Assembly: GCA_007129655.1 (NCBI GenBank)
Contig: SKVC01000061.1
Span: 1-11,474, forward strand
DNA: 11,474 nt
DNA from: Thermoplasmata archaeon
GTDB taxonomy: Archaea > Thermoplasmatota > Thermoplasmata > Halarchaeoplasmatales > Halarchaeoplasmataceae
Direction of reading: 5' to 3'
The translations under genes and the position numbers were made by a program. Under the pieces are notes generated by a model. The model was not told the DNA's origin. It searched no databases and worked only from the letters and a program-made list of their open reading frames with translations. Position 1 is the stretch's first letter. Each line of letters opens with the position of its first letter. This document shows positions 1-6,155 of this stretch, piece by piece.

Positions 1-2160
1 GGTCCTGATCAGGATGAACCGGGAAGCGACGGTCTCGTGGATGAACCTAGGGATATCACAGGCGGTAGCAATAAAGACAATTATCCGTGGACATTGCCTG
101 ACGGTTGGAGTTTGGTCGGACCTTCGATAACACTAACCAACCCGAATCCTGGAGATATATGGGTTATCGGAACAGACGAACAGATCAACTGGACGACCAC
201 CACGGGAGATGCAGATATTGCTGGTATAGATATCGAATACAGCATCGATGGTGGCGTTACATGGATGACCATCGTTACAGTGACTGAGGACACGGGAACT
301 TACACTTGGAACGTTCCCGATAACGAAACAACAGAGGCGATAATCCGTATCTTCGTTCACGATCAAAATGACAAAACGGGTCACGACGAAACCGGACAAT
401 TCACCATAGCTTCTTTACCATCGGCACCGGAGAACATTCAAATAACTCCCGGAGATGAATGGGTATTTTTGGAATGGGACCTACCGCAATCAGACGGCGG
501 TTTAGAGATCACAAATTACACAATCTATCGTGGTACGACAAGCGGAGACCTTACATTGTTGACTACGATCGGCAATGTTCTCAATTATACCGATGAAGAT
601 GTTGCCAACGGCGTAACTTATTATTATGAAGTCAGAGCCGTGAATGCAGCCGGAGAAGGTGCACCAACCGACGAAGTCAGCACTACACCGGCAACCACAC
701 CTTCAGAGCCACAGAATTTAGATATCTCAGCGGGAGATGAATGGATATATTTGGCATGGGAAGCACCGGAATCCGACGGTGGCGGAGATATTTCAAACTA
801 CACTATCTATCGTGGAATCGAATCCGGAAACTTATCGTTTCTGGAAACCGTCGGCAACGTTCTCAATTACACTGATGAAAATGTAACAAACGGTGTCACA
901 TACTTTTATCAAGTAAGCGCTGTCAATTGGGCCGGCGAAGGCGAGTTGTCGGAAGAAATAAGCGCTACCCCGGCTACCACTCCTTCATCACCCCGGAATC
1001 TAGTAGCAACTCCTGGGGACGGACAGATAATTTTGGAATGGGACGTACCGCAATCAGACGGCGGTTCAGATATCACGAATTACACTATTTATCGTGGTAC
1101 GACCAGCGGAGATCTCATATTGTTGATTACGGTTGGCAATATTTTTGAGTACACTGATGAAGAAGTTATCAACGGAGAGACTTATTATTATCAAGTTGGT
1201 GCTGTAAATTCAGAGGGAGAAGGTACACTGACCGGCGAAGTCGATACAACCCCGGCTACCACTCCTTCGGAGCCACAGAATTTAATTGCAACCGCAGACG
1301 ACGGTCAGGTTGAACTGGAATGGGTAGCACCGGCATCCGACGGAGGTGGATCTGTAACTCATTACAGAATCTATCGTGGTATAACCAGTGGAGACCTGAC
1401 ATTGTTGACTACCATCGGCGACGTTCTCGAGTACATCGATGAAGATGTGACAAATGAGATAACTTATTATTATCAAGTCAGTGCGGTAAATTGGGCCGGC
1501 GTAGGAAATTTATCTGAGGAAATAAGCGCCACACCTTTCACCAGGGTATTCTCACCGACTAACCTTGTACTCGATGTTTCTCCGGTTTACGGAGAAGTAC
1601 CTTTGGAGGTTACCGTAGTCGTTAGCGCCGATAACGAGGGCGACGCCGAAGGGACCATCGACGTGATCATAGACGGTAGTGTGGTCTACTCACTCTTGAT
1701 ACCCGTTGAGGGAAGTGCAGAACATGAATTCACACATACTTTCAACGACGCCGGAGATCACCTGATCGAGTTTGGTACTGAAAGTGTTACAGTATCTGTG
1801 GATGACCCGGTTGACCCGGACGACCCTGATGACCCCGACGATCCAGATGACCCGGTTGACCCGGACGATCCAGATGACCCGGTTGACCCGGATGACCCGG
1901 TTGACCCGGTTGACCCGGACGACCCGGACGACCCTGATGACCCCGACGATCCAGATGACCCCGACGATCCAGATGAGACGCCTATCGATCCCGGATTCGT
2001 TTCAAACTACTGGTGGTTACTTGTCTTGATCGCTATCGTAGCCATCGCGGCGGTGTTATTCAATATGAACAAGAAGACCGAACCACCGAAAGATGAAGAA
2101 TCCGCTGAGATAACTGAAGATGACGAAAATATACCCGACGAAGAAAAAACTGAGCTGTGA
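1..2160 (+). CDS. Large Fn3-repeat surface protein with Asp-Pro stalk and C-terminal membrane anchor (5' end outside window)
   Basis: The reading frame is open from base 1, so the true start lies upstream and the GTG at 37 is probably internal; 719 codons are visible. In order: a Kre9/KNH-like beta domain (about 121-410, with the PNPGDIWVIG and INWTTTTGD signatures); four fibronectin type III domains (418-1545), each exactly 94 codons; a CARDB/PKD-like beta domain (about 1546-1800); a stalk of 19 Asp-Asp-Pro or Val-Asp-Pro triplets (1801-1971); one hydrophobic helix (about 2008-2061, beginning YWWLLVLIAIV); then NKK and a roughly 30-residue acidic tail. This suggests type I topology, with the repeats outside the cell and the tail in the cytoplasm. 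Such proteins usually serve in adhesion, envelope structure or as the non-catalytic part of an extracellular enzyme; any catalytic domain would lie upstream. The stop is 2 nt from the convergent radical SAM gene. Architecture is confident; function is unknown. Confidence 0.88.
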   Translation, partial: GPDQDEPGSDGLVDEPRDITGGSNKDNYPWTLPDGWSLVGPSITLTNPNPGDIWVIGTDEQINWTTTTGDADIAGIDIEYSIDGGVTWMTIVTVTEDTGTYTWNVPDNETTEAIIRIFVHDQNDKTGHDETGQFTIASLPSAPENIQITPGDEWVFLEWDLPQSDGGLEITNYTIYRGTTSGDLTLLTTIGNVLNYTDEDVANGVTYYYEVRAVNAAGEGAPTDEVSTTPATTPSEPQNLDISAGDEWIYLAWEAPESDGGGDISNYTIYRGIESGNLSFLETVGNVLNYTDENVTNGVTYFYQVSAVNWAGEGELSEEISATPATTPSSPRNLVATPGDGQIILEWDVPQSDGGSDITNYTIYRGTTSGDLILLITVGNIFEYTDEEVINGETYYYQVGAVNSEGEGTLTGEVDTTPATTPSEPQNLIATADDGQVELEWVAPASDGGGSVTHYRIYRGITSGDLTLLTTIGDVLEYIDEDVTNEITYYYQVSAVNWAGVGNLSEEISATPFTRVFSPTNLVLDVSPVYGEVPLEVTVVVSADNEGDAEGTIDVIIDGSVVYSLLIPVEGSAEHEFTHTFNDAGDHLIEFGTESVTVSVDDPVDPDDPDDPDDPDDPVDPDDPDDPVDPDDPVDPVDPDDPDDPDDPDDPDDPDDPDETPIDPGFVSNYWWLLVLIAIVAIAAVLFNMNKKTEPPKDEESAEITEDDENIPDEEKTEL
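418..1545 (+). repeat. Four tandem Fn3 domain repeats of exactly 282 bp
   Basis: Units start at 418, 700, 982 and 1264. Each begins Pro-Ser-x-Pro and contains a SDGG turn, the NYTIYRG core strand (HYRIYRG in unit 4), a TYYYQV-like strand and an AVN...G end. All four have the same length with no indels. Units 1 and 3 share a 21-nt identical block (482-502 and 1046-1066). Units 2 and 4 share the PSEPQNL, SAVNWAG and EEISATP signatures. This points to duplication of a two-domain, 564-bp block. Units 1 and 4 also share SGDLTLLTTIG, so later recombination between units is likely. Confidence 0.9.
1801..1971 (+). repeat. Nonapeptide-scale tandem repeat encoding a (D/V)DP stalk
   Basis: Nineteen 9-bp units encode Asp-Asp-Pro (14) or Val-Asp-Pro (5). 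A 39-nt block is repeated identically at 1813-1851 and 1921-1959, which suggests recent slippage or duplication. Unit gain or loss would keep the reading frame. The encoded stretch is a highly acidic, proline-stiffened linker directly before the membrane helix. It probably lifts the Fn3 domains away from the membrane or across an S-layer; that role is inference. Confidence 0.9.
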
Positions 2161-2162
2161 AC

Positions 2163-3167
2163 TCATAGAGAAGTCATGGTGGATCTCCGTGGGTCGAAAT
2201 GCATAGATTCCGGTACCTCTAATCCCTCTTCCAATAGTTGGAGGATCCGTTCCTTCTCATCCGGCAATTTATAACCGGTGTAGGACATATCGAACAGCGA
2301 TCGACCTTCTTTATTTCTCCAGCCGTTCAAAAAGTGGTCAAAGCAGATTACCGAAGAAACTTCCAATGATTCCACCATCAGTCGTATCTCTTCTAACCTC
2401 TCATGGGGAGACGTCATCTGAAACTCACCTCTCATCCGCATCTGATGAAGCTCTGTCTTGGGATGCACCGTCAAGGGTCGTAACCTTATGTAGTCCGGAT
2501 CGATATTATTCAGCACTCTTGCGGTGTTCGTTGCATGCTGTTCCCAAAGCTCCCTTCCACCTAGACCCGGCATAACATATTCGGATAATTCAAATCCAGC
2601 CTTCTTTGCCTTCCTTCCAGCTTCAATATGCTGTTCCGGAGTGACTCCCTTTTTAATCAGCAAAAGAACCTCTTCATCTCCGCTTTCAAGGCCGACATGA
2701 AGCCTGGTCAGACCGGCCTTTCTTATATCTATTAGCTCTTGGAGCTCCTTTCTAAGTATGGTATCCGCTCTTGCGTATGAAGTGATCCTTTCTAGAGAAG
2801 GAAAACTATCTTTCAGATATTTCACCACCTTTATCAACTGCTCTGTAGGCATTATCAGTGAATTAGAATCCTGTAAAAATGCCGTTTTCCCACCGCCCTT
2901 ACACCAACCCCGGACCATATACACGGATTCGTAGTAAAAATCAGATGTATCGAACTGTCCGCTGCATATCTTTTTCACCATGTCGATATCTCTTTTGATA
3001 TCCTCAACATCTCTGATCTCAAATTTTTCGCCCTGATAGAATGGACAGAACACACATCGGTTCCAGGGACAGTTACGGGTCGCTCTGATAAGCAGAGAGC
3101 CGGCGCTACCTTCGTTTGGTGGTCTTATGGGTCCCGTTTCTATACTGTACTTCCCCGGAGTTTTCAT
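2163..3167 (-). CDS. Radical SAM protein with CX4CX2C cluster motif
   Basis: This is a predicted [4Fe-4S]/S-adenosylmethionine radical enzyme of 334 residues from the ATG at 3167. The cluster motif is in RNCPWNRCVFC (Cys33, Cys38, Cys41), spaced CX4CX2C rather than the common CX3CX2C. Other radical SAM barrel signatures follow: LHVGLESGDEEVL, MPGLGG, and LRPLTVHPKTEL near the C-terminal half. There is no B12-binding or SPASM-like cysteine-rich domain. The frame can be extended 19 codons to a TTG at 3224, overlapping the upstream methyltransferase stop by 7 nt. I prefer the ATG because it sits just ahead of YSIETGPIRPP, which I recall as the usual N-terminus of this family, and an AGGGG tract lies about 13 nt upstream. 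The substrate is unknown. It is probably co-transcribed with the methyltransferase upstream. The family assignment is strong; the reaction is not assignable. Confidence 0.88.
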   Translation of the reverse strand: MKTPGKYSIETGPIRPPNEGSAGSLLIRATRNCPWNRCVFCPFYQGEKFEIRDVEDIKRDIDMVKKICSGQFDTSDFYYESVYMVRGWCKGGGKTAFLQDSNSLIMPTEQLIKVVKYLKDSFPSLERITSYARADTILRKELQELIDIRKAGLTRLHVGLESGDEEVLLLIKKGVTPEQHIEAGRKAKKAGFELSEYVMPGLGGRELWEQHATNTARVLNNIDPDYIRLRPLTVHPKTELHQMRMRGEFQMTSPHERLEEIRLMVESLEVSSVICFDHFLNGWRNKEGRSLFDMSYTGYKLPDEKERILQLLEEGLEVPESMHFDPRRSTMTSL

Positions 3168-3217
3168 ACATACGATCAATCCCCTATCAGTAATATTCTT
3201 TTTGTGCTTCGCAGGCT

Positions 3218-3850
3218 TCAGCAAACAAAATCTATCAATCTATTATCTATCTTCATATCTAAAAATACAAATTCGTTTCTTATCCACTCCAATGTTTCCC
3301 TTTGGTAGAAGAAAGTATGTGTCAAATCATCTTTATAACCCCACAGACGAAAATCTATATCGGCCCTATAGAGATACGTCATACAATACAGATGGCCGTC
3401 GGGAAGCAGCAGTTCTTTCAGTAACTTGAACTCTTTATACGGATCATGAAAATGTTCGATAACCTCACAGCAGACTATGTAATGGTACCGTTGTTCGAGT
3501 AACTCATCGTTATCATGAAAAAAAGGATCGTACTGTTTTATATCGTACCCGGCATCCTGCAGGATCTTAGATATGACCGGACCGGTGCCTGCTCCAAAAT
3601 CCAGTCCCTCATGTTCCTGCGAAAAGTTGTTTTTAACGGCCTTGGTTATCGGATCAACGAAGTTTTGGTAGCCTCGGTCGTAAACATCGTTATCATGTGC
3701 CTCGTATCGTGCTTTTTCCTTAGAACGATCGGGCCTGGTTCTTTTAGAACGGAAGACGCCCTTACATACATTACACATGTAAAACACATCCTTGTAGAAG
3801 ATTTTCCCGTCATTTCCGCATAGAGGACATTCTTCTTGAATATCATTCAT
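3218..3850 (-). CDS. Zinc-ribbon class I SAM-dependent methyltransferase
   Basis: This is a 210-residue protein. A small N-terminal zinc ribbon (CPLC at residues 8-11, CNVC at 26-29) precedes a Rossmann-type methyltransferase domain. The SAM-binding glycine motif is DFGAGTG (84-90), Asp108 in QYDPFF fits the acidic end of strand 2, and CCEVIEHFHDP (127-137) is the post-II motif typical of Methyltransf_23-type enzymes. The methyl acceptor cannot be told from sequence; the zinc ribbon may bind a nucleic acid or protein partner. The start is the ATG at 3850. There is no clear Shine-Dalgarno sequence, and an AT-rich box lies about 20 nt upstream, so a leaderless or very short-leader mRNA is likely. 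The radical SAM gene follows directly and probably shares the transcript. Confidence 0.85.
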   Translation of the reverse strand: MNDIQEECPLCGNDGKIFYKDVFYMCNVCKGVFRSKRTRPDRSKEKARYEAHDNDVYDRGYQNFVDPITKAVKNNFSQEHEGLDFGAGTGPVISKILQDAGYDIKQYDPFFHDNDELLEQRYHYIVCCEVIEHFHDPYKEFKLLKELLLPDGHLYCMTYLYRADIDFRLWGYKDDLTHTFFYQRETLEWIRNEFVFLDMKIDNRLIDFVC

Positions 3851-3866
3851 CGTTTGGACTCACAGA

Positions 3867-3876
3867 TTTTATATTT
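3867..3876 (-). promoter_or_regulatory. TATA-like box for the zinc-ribbon methyltransferase gene
   Basis: On the minus strand this reads AAATATAAAA, centred about 21 nt before the ATG at 3850. That is slightly close for a leaderless archaeal promoter, where the box is usually near -26, so the position is tentative. Confidence 0.3.
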
Positions 3877-3970
3877 GATTAATCTTTCCATTCTTCTCGT
3901 ATGCGTATCATTACGGGTTGTACTTTGTGAACTACACCGTACTAACCGCTGAACTGATAATCCCCTCGTC

Positions 3971-3988
3971 TTGAATTAAACAATTCAA
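3971..3988 (+). promoter_or_regulatory. Perfect inverted repeat in the divergent intergenic region
   Basis: TTGAATTAAACAATTCAA has 7-bp perfect arms and a 4-bp spacer. It lies between the divergent methyltransferase and gamma-glutamyltransferase genes, upstream of the TATA box at 4031. The size and symmetry suit a dimeric regulator such as a winged-helix protein. Regulator and target are unknown. Confidence 0.4.
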
Positions 3989-4030
3989 ACCTGTCGATTT
4001 GAAAAATATCTTTTCGTTGTTCATCATTAT

Positions 4031-4037
4031 TATAAAA
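4031..4037 (+). promoter_or_regulatory. TATA box for the ggt-DUF123 operon
   Basis: TATAAAA in an AT-rich stretch (ATTATTATAAAA) lies about 44 nt before the ATG at 4078. This predicts transcription starting near 4060 and a leader of about 18 nt. Confidence 0.45.
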
Positions 4038-4064
4038 CGACACAAAGGTAATTTAGCCCTCCCT

Positions 4065-4076
4065 CGATACGTATCG
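4065..4076 (+). promoter_or_regulatory. 12-bp perfect palindrome directly before the ggt start codon
   Basis: CGATACGTATCG is fully self-complementary and ends one base before the ATG at 4078. It falls at or just after the predicted transcription start, where a bound repressor would block RNA polymerase. No Shine-Dalgarno sequence is seen here. The half-site ATACG recurs just inside the gene (about 4082). An operator role is inference. Confidence 0.4.
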
Positions 4077-4077
4077 C

Positions 4078-5679
4078 ATGAGATACGATCCTACGAGCTA
4101 TCCGTACTCGTCTCAAAGAAGGATGATCTTGGCAAAAAACGGCATGGTAGGAACGTCGCATCCATCGGCAGCCCAGGCCGGTTTAGATATACTCAAGCAG
4201 GGCGGTAACGCAGTAGATGCCGCCATCGCTACGGCCGCCTGTTTGACCGTTTTGGAACCCACATCCAACGGTTTGGGGGGCGACGCCTTCGTTCTATTCT
4301 GGAAGGACGGAAAGCTCCACGGACTGAACTCCAGTGGTCCTGCTCCCAGAAGTATATCCATAGACGCAGTCAGGGACCGCGGATATACGGAGATGCCCAA
4401 AACAGGGATCGTACCTGTAACCGTCCCGGGTATCCCTGGAGCCTGGGCGGAACTCTCGAAAAAACATGGAGAACTAGAATTTGAGACTATATTGAAACCG
4501 GCTATCGATCATGCAGAAGAGGGATACCCACTATCTCCAGTGGTGGGAAAAAGTTGGAAATACGCCTACGAAAGTTACAAGAAACTGGAAGGAAAACAAT
4601 TCAAACACTGGTTCGAAACCTTTGCACCGGAGGGACGACCCCCTTATATCGGCGAAATATGGAAATCACCGGACCATGCGAGAACTTTGAGAACAGTCGC
4701 AGAAACAATGGCTGAAAGCTTCTACAAAGGCGAACTCGCAGATAAGATAGTCGAATTCTCAAAGGAACACAACGGTTTCCTTTCAAAAGAAGATCTAAAA
4801 CATTTTTCACCGGACTGGGTGGAACCGCTATGCGTAAATTACAGAGGCTACGATGTATGGGAACTCCCACCCAACGGCCAAGGTATGATAGCCCTCATAG
4901 CTTTGAATATTTTGAAGGGTTTCAAATTCGATAAAAAGGACAATATCGATACATATCACAAACAGATAGAAGCCCTCAAACTGGCTTTCAGCGACGGCAA
5001 GAAGTACATCACCGATCCAGACCACATGAAGGTGAACCTCGAAGACCTTTTATCCGAGGAATATGCATCTGAAAGACGAAAGCTCATAGGTAATAAAGCG
5101 ATCCAACCGGAACCCGGTAAACCCCAGGATCACGGAACTGTTTACCTTGCTACCGCAGATAAAGACGGTAATATGGTATCGTACATCCAGAGCAACTACA
5201 TGGGATTCGGCTCCGGATTGGTGGTGCCAGATACCGGTATAGCACTTCATGATCGGGGCCATACTTTCTCTTTGAACCCTGAAGACGCAAACTGTCTCAA
5301 ACCCGGAAAGAGAACCTACCACACCATAATCCCGGGATTTCTAACTCAGCATGGTAAACCCATCGGTCCCTTCGGAGTTATGGGGGGCTACATGCAACCC
5401 CAGGGACATCTTCAAGTGATCATGAACAGCATTGATTTCCATCTGAATCCCCAGGCGGCTTTAGACGCTCCAAGATGGCGTTGGGAAAAGGATAAAACGG
5501 TATATTTAGAACAAAATTTCCCAAAAACCATAGCAGAACAGCTCTCTAAGAAAGGGCACAACGTAGATTATACATCACGAAGCAGTAAATTCGGAAGGGG
5601 CCAGATCATCTGGAAGTACGAAGAAGTTTATGCAGGCGGAACCGAACCCAGAGCCGACGGGCAGGTAGTAGGATGGTAG
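4078..5679 (+). CDS. ggt: Gamma-glutamyltransferase family protein (cytoplasmic YwrD type)
   Basis: This is a 533-residue Ntn-hydrolase of the gamma-glutamyltransferase family, which cleaves or transfers the gamma-glutamyl group of glutathione-like or other gamma-glutamyl compounds. N-terminal signatures are the GGNAVDAAIATA and PTSNGLGGDAF blocks. The predicted self-cleavage and catalytic residue is Thr354 in DHGTVYLATAD, which would give large and small subunits of about 353 and 180 residues. GGYMQPQGH (436-444) matches the YwrD-like branch rather than the classical GSPGG motif. There is no signal peptide, so it should act in the cytoplasm, unlike the periplasmic or secreted enzymes. The start MRYDPTSYPYSSQRR agrees with the usual N-terminus of this branch. 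It overlaps the following DUF123 gene by 7 nt. As an archaeon need not make glutathione, the substrate may be another gamma-glutamyl compound. Confidence 0.92.
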   Translation: MRYDPTSYPYSSQRRMILAKNGMVGTSHPSAAQAGLDILKQGGNAVDAAIATAACLTVLEPTSNGLGGDAFVLFWKDGKLHGLNSSGPAPRSISIDAVRDRGYTEMPKTGIVPVTVPGIPGAWAELSKKHGELEFETILKPAIDHAEEGYPLSPVVGKSWKYAYESYKKLEGKQFKHWFETFAPEGRPPYIGEIWKSPDHARTLRTVAETMAESFYKGELADKIVEFSKEHNGFLSKEDLKHFSPDWVEPLCVNYRGYDVWELPPNGQGMIALIALNILKGFKFDKKDNIDTYHKQIEALKLAFSDGKKYITDPDHMKVNLEDLLSEEYASERRKLIGNKAIQPEPGKPQDHGTVYLATADKDGNMVSYIQSNYMGFGSGLVVPDTGIALHDRGHTFSLNPEDANCLKPGKRTYHTIIPGFLTQHGKPIGPFGVMGGYMQPQGHLQVIMNSIDFHLNPQAALDAPRWRWEKDKTVYLEQNFPKTIAEQLSKKGHNVDYTSRSSKFGRGQIIWKYEEVYAGGTEPRADGQVVGW

Positions 5680-6083
5680 ACAAAGGAATATATCTGCTAG
5701 TGATCCGTTTAGATCAAGACAAAGAGATCGTGGTTGGAGCCCTGGGCAAAGTACCCTTCAAACGAGGATTCTATCTATACGTAGGTTCCGCAAAAAACGG
5801 TTTGAAAAATCGTATATCAAGACATCTAAAGAAGGAAAAGAAAAAGCATTGGCACATAGATTATCTTCTGGAACACGGAGATATAGTAGACGTAAAAGTC
5901 AAGCTAGGTGGATCTGAGGAGGAATGCCTTTTGGCTAAAAAGGTAAGAGATTTTACAGAACCCATCCCGGATTTCGGTTCCAGTGATTGCAGATGCAAAG
6001 CTCATCTATTTTACCATCCACAGAGTCTATCCGAGCTTAACAAAAACATAAAAAGAATTTTAGATATTGACAATTATAGTTGA
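5673..6083 (+). CDS. DUF123 / GIY-YIG-like nuclease family protein
   Basis: This is a 136-residue protein of the DUF123 family, common in archaea and related to GIY-YIG endonucleases. GIY is at residues 5-7 and the second strand carries YVG (36-38). The candidate catalytic or binding residues Arg47, Arg50 and His51 follow in NRISRHL, then a basic KKEKKKHWHIDYLL segment and an acidic EEE (82-84). A Cys-rich DCRCKAH segment lies near the C-terminus. The length is typical for a stand-alone member. The start ATG at 5673 lies in the end of ggt (ATGGTAG overlap), which implies translational coupling. A link between a nuclease-like protein and gamma-glutamyl metabolism is not obvious; the overlap may only reflect compact gene packing. 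The family call is confident; the activity is not established. Confidence 0.88.
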   Translation: MVDKGIYLLVIRLDQDKEIVVGALGKVPFKRGFYLYVGSAKNGLKNRISRHLKKEKKKHWHIDYLLEHGDIVDVKVKLGGSEEECLLAKKVRDFTEPIPDFGSSDCRCKAHLFYHPQSLSELNKNIKRILDIDNYS

Positions 6084-6103
6084 TCAATATACATATATGA
6101 TAA

Positions 6104-6113
6104 ATTATAAATA
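6104..6113 (+). promoter_or_regulatory. TATA box for the secretion-ATPase-like gene
   Basis: ATTATAAATA lies about 47 nt before the ATG at 6156 and predicts a start near 6135 with a leader of about 20 nt carrying the ribosome binding site. The 72-bp gap 6084-6155 is AT-rich throughout. Confidence 0.5.
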
Positions 6114-6143
6114 GGATAGTTAATCTTAGCTCTTTAGTTAAAA

Positions 6144-6150
6144 GAAGGTG
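6144..6150 (+). promoter_or_regulatory. Ribosome binding site of the secretion-ATPase-like gene
   Basis: GAAGGTG, 5 nt before the ATG at 6156, closely matches the archaeal anti-Shine-Dalgarno complement GGAGGTG. It fixes this start and is one of the clearest Shine-Dalgarno sequences in the window. Confidence 0.65.
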
Positions 6151-6155
6151 TTGAT

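Noticed and set aside
37..39. GTG as the start of the Fn3 surface protein
   Set aside because: The frame is open to base 1 with no stop, there is no signal peptide after this codon, and a surface protein with a C-terminal anchor should have one. It is most likely an internal valine.
1801..1971. Short tandem repeats as a CRISPR array
   Set aside because: Units are 9 bp, in frame and without unique spacers; they encode a protein linker.
1772..2029. Open frame encoding a TRLTRTTLMTP-type repeat
   Set aside because: It is an alternative frame of the Asp-Pro repeat, and its repetitiveness comes from the DNA repeat.
3168..3224. TTG at 3224 as the radical SAM start
   Set aside because: It adds 19 residues (LKPAKHKKNITDRG...) that do not look like the family N-terminus as I recall it, and it has no ribosome binding site. 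It remains possible because it would overlap the upstream gene by 7 nt.
3999..4208. Open frame over the ggt upstream region and 5' end
   Set aside because: It overlaps the ggt promoter and coding start in another frame and has no recognisable protein features.
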